Shown one piece after another: positions 1 through 4,986 of a stretch of DNA of 5,598 nucleotides. Position numbers and translations under genes: made by a program. Within the stretch, counting starts at the first letter, position 1; each line of letters begins with the position of its first letter. The notes beneath the pieces are model-generated. The model did not search any database, was not told the DNA's origin, and worked only from the letters and a program-made list of their open reading frames with translations. The stretch lies in contig DJRZ01000039.1 in the NCBI GenBank assembly GCA_002440235.1, forward strand, positions 587 to 6,184, read 5' to 3'. Origin of the DNA: Alphaproteobacteria bacterium UBA6347 (GTDB lineage: Bacteria > Pseudomonadota > Alphaproteobacteria > CAAGCB01 > CAG-977).

Positions 1-175
1 TGCGCATGTTGGTGATGATGGTTTGGACCTGGTCCATTGCCTTCGTCACTTTGAATTTCGCCATCGCTTGCGAATATCCCGCGATGCCGCCGACGGACAG
101 AACGCCGACGATCGCCAGAACGCCCAGCATTTCGACCATGGAACGTCCGGATTCCTGTGTGTGATTGATTTTCAT
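1..175 (-). CDS. Type IV pilin / type II secretion pseudopilin-like protein, N-terminal part (runs off window)
   Basis: Read on the minus strand from ATG at 175-173, this gives 58 residues before the window edge. It was read by hand because the frame is open at the edge. A short 10-residue leader (MKINHTQESG) ends in Gly10. The mature sequence would begin RSMVEMLGVLAI, with Glu15 at the +5 position expected for prepilin peptidase substrates and a hydrophobic helix over about residues 13-32. This is the class III signal of type IV pilins and pseudopilins, which sit in the inner membrane and assemble into a fibre. The start is supported by an AGGGGA ribosome site 6 to 7 bases upstream. Position +1 is Arg instead of the usual Phe. 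The C-terminal globular domain is outside the window, so major pilin, minor pilin and pseudopilin cannot be told apart. An intrinsic terminator lies just upstream, so the source of its transcript is unclear. Confidence 0.85.
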   Translation of the reverse strand, partial: MKINHTQESGRSMVEMLGVLAIVGVLSVGGIAGYSQAMAKFKVTKAMDQVQTIITNMR

Positions 176-198
176 TTCAATTCCCCTTGTGTTTTAAC

Positions 199-227
199 AA
201 AAAACAACCGCCTTTGTGCGGGCGGTT
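199..227 (-). terminator. Intrinsic terminator on the minus strand, upstream of the pilin gene
   Basis: Read on the minus strand, AACCGCC (227-221) pairs with GGCGGTT (212-206) across an 8-base loop. It is followed by G and six T (204-199). On the plus strand no T-run follows the stem, so it works only for minus-strand transcription. It would end the transcript from the promoter near 496-523. It ends 23 bases before the pilin start codon, so it could instead be an attenuator in the pilin leader. Confidence 0.7.
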
Positions 228-362
228 CGGGGAGTTAAGAAATCACCTATTACTATATGACCCTTTTGACCTTTAAATGTTCCGCAAGATTGAGGATAAG
301 AGCGGCACATTTTGGACATACGCCAAAAGCTCCCCAAACCGTTGTTAAGGATTCAGGGATAT

Positions 363-390
363 TTCCGTCTTTGCATATGCAAAGGCGGAA
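363..390. repeat. 28-base near-perfect inverted repeat
   Basis: A perfect 16-base palindrome CTTTGCATATGCAAAG (369-384) is flanked by TTCCG (363-367) and CGGAA (386-390), with one imperfect pair (368/385) between. As RNA it makes a hairpin with an ATAT loop. The imperfect pair is a U-G wobble on the plus strand but a C-A mismatch on the minus strand. As DNA the symmetric core could also be a dimeric protein-binding site. Confidence 0.7.
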
Positions 391-393
391 TAA

Positions 394-411
394 CGGCGCG
401 TTGCCGCGCCG
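394..411 (-). repeat. GC-rich hairpin with GCAA (GNRA) tetraloop on the minus strand
   Basis: The stem CGGCGCG/CGCGCCG is 7 bp and perfect. On the minus strand the loop is GCAA, a stable GNRA tetraloop common in structured RNAs. On the plus strand the loop is TTGC. The tetraloop therefore favours the minus strand as the RNA strand. It lies 3 bases from the inverted repeat at 363-390. Confidence 0.65.
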
Positions 412-495
412 AGTAATAGATAAAGAGCTTCTTACGACTCCGCGCCCCGCTAAAAGGCACTTGTCCATTCGGGTAGTCCGAATAAACCGTCTATC

Positions 496-538
496 AGCAT
501 ACCATAATCCCGAAATACGGCAAGATTTTTTTTTATTT
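496..538 (-). promoter_or_regulatory. Sigma70-type promoter with A-tract (UP-element-like), minus strand
   Basis: On the minus strand there is a -35 TTGCCG (523-518), a 16-base spacer and a -10 TATGCT (501-496). Transcription would start at about 489-491. An almost pure A-tract (538-526) sits directly upstream of the -35 box, as in UP elements of strong stable-RNA promoters. It would drive the candidate RNA and possibly the pilin gene. Assigned by eye from consensus only. Confidence 0.5.
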
Positions 539-618
539 CGCGGGCGGGGACGAAAAAGGGCTTGATTTTATTCCGCTTTGATTCATTGTGGCTGTACGGA
601 TAAAACTGGAGGTTTTTC

Positions 619-1281
619 ATGATTGTCATCGACGGCGCTTTGCGCGATTTGATTCCGTCCGCCGCTTTGGGCGTGCTGACCTGCACCGCGGACGTCGCGG
701 CGGATTCGCCCGAACAGCTGGCGGAATTCGACGATTTGATCCGGCGGCTGGAAACGGTTTATCCCGATCTGCCGTCCGTGGCGCGAAATCCGCGCGTCGC
801 CGCCACGCGCGCGGCGTACAAAGCCGTCGGCAAAGATCCGTCGAAATACCGCAACTCCGCCGAAGCGATGCTGCGCCGCGTCGCGAAGAAAAACGGACTG
901 TACCGCGTGAACAACGCCGTCGACGCGAACAATATGATTTCAATCGAATCGGGATATTCGCTCGGCTCTTACGATTTGGCGGCGGTTTCGGGACAAATCG
1001 TGTTCAAGGCGACGCCCGACGGCGAACAGTACCGCGGCATCGGCAAGGACGTTTTGAACATCGAACGTCTGCCCGCGCTGTACGATGACGCCGGGGTGTT
1101 CGGCAATCCGACCAGCGACAGCCGCAGGACGATGATCGGCGCGGGGGCGGGGCGGCGTCTGCTGTACGTGATTTACGCGTTCGACGGCGGGGCTGATTTG
1201 CCGCTTTGGCTGGAAAAGACGGCTGAACTGCTAAAAAAATACTGCTCCGCCGTTATCGGCGAAACGCGGATCGTCCGCTGA
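619..1281 (+). CDS. Solo B3/B4 domain protein (PheT-like tRNA-editing fold, COG3382 type)
   Basis: This 220-residue protein resembles a free-standing copy of the B3/B4 domain of the phenylalanyl-tRNA synthetase beta subunit (PF03483). In PheRS that domain hydrolyses mischarged Tyr-tRNA(Phe). For solo versions a role in trans-editing or nucleic-acid binding is suspected but not settled. Family landmarks are RNPRVAATRAAYKAVGKDPS (56-75) followed by KYRNSAEAMLRRV, then VNNAVDANNMISIESGYSLG (97-116) with SYDL, matching the PheT 'N-x-V-D-x-N' region, and GNPTSDSRRTMI (162-173). There is no signal peptide or membrane segment, so it should be cytosolic. The length fits the solo family. The ATG has a strong GGAGG site 6 bases upstream (608-612). 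No convincing plus-strand promoter was found between 491 and 607. It converges with the next gene, with 7 bases between stops. Confidence 0.85.
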   Translation: MIVIDGALRDLIPSAALGVLTCTADVAADSPEQLAEFDDLIRRLETVYPDLPSVARNPRVAATRAAYKAVGKDPSKYRNSAEAMLRRVAKKNGLYRVNNAVDANNMISIESGYSLGSYDLAAVSGQIVFKATPDGEQYRGIGKDVLNIERLPALYDDAGVFGNPTSDSRRTMIGAGAGRRLLYVIYAFDGGADLPLWLEKTAELLKKYCSAVIGETRIVR

Positions 1282-1288
1282 TTCGTCC

Positions 1289-2392
1289 TCAATCGATCGG
1301 AATGATGCGTTCGTATGTTTTGTGGTGGTCCAGCCCCTGCAAAACGACGCCGTCGAATCCCAGTTCCATAATGCCGCGGAAGTATATGCCGACGATGCGT
1401 TTCCAGTCGGGATTCCAATAGTCGACGACGATTTTGTCGGGATCGTCCTTTGACGCGAAACGCAGCCAAGCCGGATCGCGCGGTTTCCAGCTTTTTTCCC
1501 AATAAGGGCGGGTGTCTTCGGCGACGGCGACGTTCAAAACGGCGAAAACCAGCCGCTTCGCCCCGATTTTTTTTGTTTGAAGCTCTTTCACGTCGTCTTT
1601 GGTCAGGGCGACGCTCGATTTGAAAAACGGATCGACGACCAGCAGATCGAAATTCGTGTCCGCCAGCGTTTTAATCAGCAGATCCTTGTCCGAAAAGCGG
1701 CGCGTGTTCGTCAGCACCAGCATGTTTTTCGCCTTGGCGGGCGAAGCGACGTTGTCGGGGGTTTCGTTGTCCGGCGTCCGCACCGCGTCGAACGCGTCCG
1801 CCGCGTCGGAATCGATATGGACGGGGGCGTTTTTCAAAACCGCGCTGTTTTTCGCCGCCGCGCGCTGTTTCGCGGTCGGGCAGTGTTCGACGCCGATGAC
1901 GGTCAGCCCGTATTCGTCGATGATTCGCCGAACGGCGGGGGAGGGAACGCCCGTTTTTCCCGAACAGACGCGGTTTTTCAGCACGACGCCGTTCAACGCC
2001 TGAATATAGCGGCGAATCGGCGTTCCCGCCGGAATCGGGTGTTCGGGGGAAAACAGTTTCAGCAAAAACTTTTCGTCGTCGGTTTTCGCGCCCGATTTTT
2101 CGGCGCGGTGCAGGTCGTCCAGATTGTTTTCCCATTCCCCGCGCGTCAGCAGATCCAGCCCGCCGTCCGCGAACACCAGAAAATCGGGATTGTTGTCGCG
2201 CGCGTACTGCCCCAAAGCCGCCACGACGTCGCGCATCATGTCGCGGTAGTTCGGGATAAAGGCGGCTTCGATCTTAAAGCGTTCCTCCAACGGATCGAAA
2301 TCGTCGGGAACCTGCGCCGAATCCCGCGCCCGCGCCGCCGCGGGGCAGGCGAGAAGCAGGCTCAGGGCGCAAAAAAACGCTTTTTTGAACAT
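1289..2392 (-). CDS. Secreted TM1410/GH114-like TIM-barrel protein, apparently permuted and with altered active site
   Basis: This 367-residue protein begins with a signal peptide (MFKKAFFCALSLLLACPAAA, likely cut after ARA at residue 22), so it is exported. Residues about 225-367 match the first half of the TM1410/GH114 family (COG2342, polygalactosaminidase-like): LLVVDPF (250-256), RLVFAVLNVAVAEDTRPYW (280-298), DYWNPDWKRIV (324-334) and GFDGVVLQGLD (345-355). Residues about 48-195 look like the family's second half: YRDMMRDVVAALGQYARDNN (49-68) followed by PDFLVF, then LNGVVLK (133-139) and GLTVIGVEHC (162-171). The order is thus swapped, with a Pro/Ala/Asp-rich linker at about 196-222. 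Positions where I expect catalytic acids carry Gln352 and Lys139, and the usual GEAE reads AVAE (289-292). This alignment is from memory. The start chosen is ATG at 2392-2390 with GGAAAG 8 bases upstream; an in-frame TTG one codon earlier is possible. Enzymatic activity is doubtful. Confidence 0.7.
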   Translation of the reverse strand: MFKKAFFCALSLLLACPAAARARDSAQVPDDFDPLEERFKIEAAFIPNYRDMMRDVVAALGQYARDNNPDFLVFADGGLDLLTRGEWENNLDDLHRAEKSGAKTDDEKFLLKLFSPEHPIPAGTPIRRYIQALNGVVLKNRVCSGKTGVPSPAVRRIIDEYGLTVIGVEHCPTAKQRAAAKNSAVLKNAPVHIDSDAADAFDAVRTPDNETPDNVASPAKAKNMLVLTNTRRFSDKDLLIKTLADTNFDLLVVDPFFKSSVALTKDDVKELQTKKIGAKRLVFAVLNVAVAEDTRPYWEKSWKPRDPAWLRFASKDDPDKIVVDYWNPDWKRIVGIYFRGIMELGFDGVVLQGLDHHKTYERIIPID

Positions 2393-2419
2393 CAAGGCGA
2401 CTTTCCGTGTGTTTTTTTC

Positions 2420-2448
2420 TTCGCAATTTTTTTTATTCTATTTTAAAT
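2420..2448 (+). promoter_or_regulatory. Weak candidate promoter for the ELM1-hisN operon
   Basis: A TTCGCA (2420-2425) and a TTAAAT (2443-2448) are separated by 17 bases. Each matches four of six consensus positions. It overlaps the divergent promoter candidate on the other strand. The AT-rich divergent gap (2393-2481) must hold the promoter for this operon, but the exact boxes are uncertain. Confidence 0.25.
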
Positions 2449-2469
2449 TGATTGGAAATTCATTAACAA
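2440..2469 (-). promoter_or_regulatory. Candidate promoter for the GH114-like gene
   Basis: On the minus strand, TTGTTA (2469-2464), an 18-base spacer and TAAAAT (2445-2440) resemble a sigma70 promoter. This would give a leader of about 40 bases before the ATG at 2392. A second -10-like TAGAAT lies just downstream. The promoter sits back to back with that of the plus-strand operon, so the two could share regulation. Confidence 0.4.
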
Positions 2470-2481
2470 AAGAAGGCTGTC

Positions 2482-3456
2482 GTGACAATTCAAACAATCT
2501 GGGTTCTGGCGGACGACCGCGCGGGAAACACGGCGCAATCCCTCGGCGTGGCGGAGGCTTGCGGCGCGCGGGTCGAAATCAAAAAAGTGCGCTACACCAA
2601 AGCGGTTCTGTTGCCGAACGCGTTGCGCGGGGCGTCGACGATCGGCGTGACGCGCGAAACCGCCGACGAAATCAAGCCGCCGTATCCCGACGTCGCGATC
2701 GCCGCGGGACGCCGCGCCGCGCCTTTGTTGCGCTTTATCGGAAAAAAATCGGGCGGCAGGACGAAAACCGTTCAGATCATGTTCCCCGGAATGATCGGGC
2801 TGTCCGATTTCGATCTGGTCGTTTTGCCGAATCACGACGGGTGCAAAGCCGTTCGTCCGAACATTTTGCGCGTGACGGGCGCGCCGCACCGCATCACCGC
2901 CGAACGTCTGAAATCCGAACGCGAAAAGTGGGCGCGGGTGTTCGAAAGCCTGCCCCGTCCCCGAATCGCGCTGATCGTCGGCGGGGCGACGAAGGACAAG
3001 CCCTTTACCGCCGATATGGCGCGGGATTTGGCGCGCTGCGCGGTCGCTTTGGCTGAAAAGTCGGGCGGCGGGTCGTTCATGGCGACGACGTCCAGACGCA
3101 CGGGAACGGAACAGGAGAAAATCATTCGCGACGCTTTGCCCGAACCGAAATTCTTTTACGGCTGGGGAAACAAGGAAATCGAAAACCCGTATTTCGGCTA
3201 TCTGGCGTGGGCGGACGCCGTCGTCGTGACGGGCGATTCCGTTTCCATGTGTTCCGAAGCCTGCGCGGCGGGCGTTCCCGTCTATATCTACGCCCCCGCC
3301 GGAACGGTCGGGAAAAAGCACGCTTTGCTGCATCGCGAGCTGTACGCCGGCGGGTACGCCGCCGAACTGACGGACGATCCGCGTCCGATCGCCCCCGAAA
3401 ACGTGAAACGTTTAAACGCGGCGCAAATCGTCGCCGACAGAATCAAAGGATTGTGA
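2482..3456 (+). CDS. ELM1-like (DUF1022 / Mito_fiss_Elm1) glycosyltransferase-fold protein
   Basis: This 324-residue protein belongs to the ELM1 family (PF06258, COG3660). Plant ELM1 takes part in mitochondrial fission, while the bacterial role is unknown; the fold is thought to resemble GT-B glycosyltransferases. Landmarks are the N-terminal TIWVLADDRAGNTAQSLGVA (5-24), GRRAAPLLRFI (76-86), VQIMFPGM (97-104), DFDLVVLPNHD (109-119), NILRVTGAPH (127-136), ALIVGGATKDKPF (163-175), GGSFMATTSRRTG (196-208) and WADAVVVTGDSVSMCSEACA (243-262) followed by AGVPVYIYAP. The last resembles the acceptor-sugar nucleotide site region of GT-B enzymes. There is no signal peptide or membrane helix. The start is GTG, chosen because GAAGG (2472-2476) lies 5 bases upstream and family similarity begins at residue 5. 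It is the first gene of a four-gene operon, with 2 bases to the next start. Confidence 0.9.
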   Translation: MTIQTIWVLADDRAGNTAQSLGVAEACGARVEIKKVRYTKAVLLPNALRGASTIGVTRETADEIKPPYPDVAIAAGRRAAPLLRFIGKKSGGRTKTVQIMFPGMIGLSDFDLVVLPNHDGCKAVRPNILRVTGAPHRITAERLKSEREKWARVFESLPRPRIALIVGGATKDKPFTADMARDLARCAVALAEKSGGGSFMATTSRRTGTEQEKIIRDALPEPKFFYGWGNKEIENPYFGYLAWADAVVVTGDSVSMCSEACAAGVPVYIYAPAGTVGKKHALLHRELYAGGYAAELTDDPRPIAPENVKRLNAAQIVADRIKGL

Positions 3457-3458
3457 CC

Positions 3459-4220
3459 ATGGTTTCTTTTTGCGCCGACATCGACAAGCTGTTCACCGAA
3501 GTGCCGTTTTTGGACCGTTGCAAAGCCGCGCGCGACGCCGGTTTTTCGTCCGTCGAATTTACTTTGCCCGACGGCGTCGGGTTGGGCGAGCTGGGCGACG
3601 CCGCCGCGTACAAGGGGCTGAAAGTCGCCGTTTTAACCATGCCGGCGGATCGCGCGGCGCATGCTTTTTCCAAAAAAACGAAAAAACGGTTTATCGAAGC
3701 GTTCGACGATCTGCTGGACAAAGCCGATTTTTTGGAATGCAAAAAAATCCATATCCCCGGAACGGTCGTCGACGAAACGAAATTCGACGAAGCCGGCGAT
3801 GCTTTCGCCGGGGCTTTGCATGCCGTCGCGGCGCGGGCGCGGCAGGCGGGGGTGAAAATCCTGCTGGGTTTTAAAAACCCGACGGACTACCCCGACCATT
3901 ACCCCGCGTCGACGCTGGAGGTGTTGCAGCTGATGGACGAGCTGGACGACGACAAAGTCTTTGCTTATCTGTTCGACGTGTATCAGGCGCAGATGACCGA
4001 AGGCGGGCTGAGCAACACGATCGACGGGCTGATTTCCCTGATCGGTCACGTCCGCGTCGCGGGCGTTCCGGCGGGAACGGAACCCGACACGGGCGAAGTC
4101 GATTACGGCTATCTGCTTTCCCTGCTGGAACTGCAAGGGTATCAGGGGCATGTCGGCTGTTCCTACACGCCGCGTCTGACGACGGCGGAAGGGTTGAAGT
4201 GGATGCGAAAATATGTTTGA
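3459..4220 (+). CDS. Hydroxypyruvate isomerase-like TIM-barrel protein, probable pseudoenzyme
   Basis: This 253-residue protein aligns end to end with hydroxypyruvate isomerase (Hyi; xylose-isomerase-like barrel, PF01261), which interconverts hydroxypyruvate and tartronate semialdehyde. Shared landmarks are FCADIDKLFTEVPFLDR (4-20), AGFSSVEF (27-34), NPTDYP (140-145), FDVYQAQMTEGGLSNT (172-187), IGHVRVA (195-201), EPDTGEVDYGYL (208-219), GCSYTPR (233-239) and LKWM (246-249). The metal-binding residues of Hyi are Glu, Asp, Gln and Glu. Here Asp173 remains, but the others read Gly137 (Hyi IEPIN, here GFKN), Arg199 (LQIA, here VRVA) and Ser235 (GCEY, here GCSY). The histidine of DIYH is Gln176. 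The fold appears intact, with normal length and no frameshift, so this is a substituted active site and not decay. ATG is preferred over GTG at 3453 because AAGGA (3446-3450) lies 8 bases upstream. It overlaps hisN by 8 bases. The ligand is unknown. Confidence 0.85.
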   Translation: MVSFCADIDKLFTEVPFLDRCKAARDAGFSSVEFTLPDGVGLGELGDAAAYKGLKVAVLTMPADRAAHAFSKKTKKRFIEAFDDLLDKADFLECKKIHIPGTVVDETKFDEAGDAFAGALHAVAARARQAGVKILLGFKNPTDYPDHYPASTLEVLQLMDELDDDKVFAYLFDVYQAQMTEGGLSNTIDGLISLIGHVRVAGVPAGTEPDTGEVDYGYLLSLLELQGYQGHVGCSYTPRLTTAEGLKWMRKYV

Positions 4221-4986
4221 AACGCGCGCGGATTTCGCCCGACGTCTGGCTGACGCGTCCGGCGGTTTGATTATGGAATACTTCCGCCGTCCGATCGCCG
4301 TCGAAGACAAGGCGGACGATTCACCCGTCACCGTCGCGGACAGGGGCGCGGAACGGCTGATGCGCGACATGATCGCGCGCGCTTTTCCGGGCGACGGCGT
4401 CGTCGGCGAAGAATACGGCGCCGAACGCGAAAACGCGGAATTCGTCTGGGTGCTGGATCCGATCGACGGCACGCGTTCGTTTATCGCCGGCTTGCCTTTG
4501 TTCGGCACTTTGATCGCCGTTTTATGGCGCGGAAAACCCGTGATCGGCGTCATCAACCAGCCGTACATGCGGGAACGCTGGGTCGGCGTCGCGGGACGCC
4601 CGACGGAAATGAACGGCGCCGCCGTCAAAACCCGTCCCTGCGCCGATTTGAAACAGGCGGTTTTATATTCGACCGCGGACGAGTCGATGTTTGCCGGCGC
4701 GCGGGACAAACGGCGGTTCGACGCTTTGCGCAAACGCGTCAAAACGTCGCGGTTCAGCACGGATTGCTACGGTTACGCTATGGTCGCGTCGGGTTTCGGC
4801 GACGTCGTGTGCGAAGCCAATCTGAAACTGTACGATTACGCGGCTTTGGTGCCGGTCGTAACGGGGGCTGGCGGCGCGATGACGGACTGGCGCGGCGGCG
4901 ATCTGTTCGAAAGCGGCGATAATCATGTTTTGGCGGTCGGCGACGCGCGTCTGCTGCCCCCGCTGGCGGAGGCGCTGGGCGAATGA
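4213..4986 (+). CDS. hisN: Histidinol-phosphatase, inositol monophosphatase family
   Basis: This 257-residue cytosolic enzyme should hydrolyse L-histidinol phosphate to L-histidinol in histidine synthesis, using magnesium. It has the complete IMPase metal site: GEEYG (65-69), LDPIDGT (81-87) and the C-terminal YDYAALVPVVTGAGG (207-221), with Asp82, Asp85 and Asp208 as expected ligands. HisN-type features separate it from SuhB or CysQ: WVLDPIDGTRSFIAGLPLFG (79-98), INQPYMRERWVG (114-125), TDCYGYAMVASGFGDVV (183-199) and CEANLKLYDYAAL (200-212). The length is normal and nothing is missing. Its ATG lies inside the end of the preceding gene (8-base overlap) with only a weak ribosome site, which suggests translational coupling. 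No other histidine gene is in view. A broader phosphatase such as fructose- or inositol-phosphate phosphatase is a less likely alternative. Confidence 0.9.
   Translation: MFETRADFARRLADASGGLIMEYFRRPIAVEDKADDSPVTVADRGAERLMRDMIARAFPGDGVVGEEYGAERENAEFVWVLDPIDGTRSFIAGLPLFGTLIAVLWRGKPVIGVINQPYMRERWVGVAGRPTEMNGAAVKTRPCADLKQAVLYSTADESMFAGARDKRRFDALRKRVKTSRFSTDCYGYAMVASGFGDVVCEANLKLYDYAALVPVVTGAGGAMTDWRGGDLFESGDNHVLAVGDARLLPPLAEALGE

Larger units (their letters stand above)
199..490 (-). ncRNA. Candidate structured RNA or attenuated pilin leader of about 290 nt
   Basis: This stretch has no convincing gene. A 71-codon minus-strand frame (468-253) lacks a ribosome site and its sequence matches no family I recognise. 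Instead it has a promoter at its upstream end, an intrinsic terminator at its downstream end and four hairpins between: ATTCGG/CCGAAT (467-483), a 7-bp stem with a minus-strand GCAA tetraloop (394-411), a long near-palindrome (363-390) and TTTTGG/CCAAAA (310-328). A possible outer GAGC/GCTC helix (300-303 with 329-332) brackets the last one. The start is inferred from the -10 position and the end from the T-run. I compared it by eye with motifs of SRP RNA, RNase P RNA and two-piece tmRNA and saw none, and it is longer than a usual 6S RNA. The function is unknown. It may be an independent small RNA or the 5' leader of the pilin gene. Confidence 0.42.

Noticed and set aside
258..274. Short direct repeat TGACCCTTT / TGACCTTT
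   Set aside because: Two imperfect copies of 8 to 9 bases are too little to claim a regulator site without more examples.
253..468. 71-codon minus-strand frame with CxC and CPKC cysteine motifs
   Set aside because: It has no ribosome site, lies within strong hairpins and lacks the GC-rich codon pattern of the neighbours. The cysteine spacing is probably chance, though a small zinc-binding protein is not excluded.
511..534. Plus-strand T-run after a short CCG/CGG stem, resembling a terminator
   Set aside because: The stem is only 3 bp. The run is better explained as the A-tract upstream of the minus-strand promoter.
257..565. 102-codon plus-strand frame across the same region
   Set aside because: It has no ribosome site, is antisense to the candidate RNA and shows no family resemblance.
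578..606. TTGATT-N17-TAAAAC promoter candidate for the B3/B4 gene
   Set aside because: Its start site would fall at or after the GGAGG ribosome site (608-612), leaving no usable leader.
2370..2390. A-run and T-run hairpin at the start of the GH114-like gene
   Set aside because: It encodes the Lys/Phe residues of the signal peptide. The pairing is weak A-T only and there is no terminator context.
1577..2446. 289-codon plus-strand frame
   Set aside because: It is an antisense shadow of the GH114-like gene: Arg- and Val-rich, no ribosome site, and the opposite strand has a signal peptide and family motifs.
2443..3333. 296-codon minus-strand frame
   Set aside because: It is an antisense shadow of the ELM1-like gene, with an Arg/Asp-rich composition and no recognisable domain.
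3633..4760. 375-codon minus-strand frame spanning two genes
   Set aside because: It is antisense to the isomerase-like and hisN genes, both of which have clear family motifs. Long antisense frames are common in GC-rich DNA.
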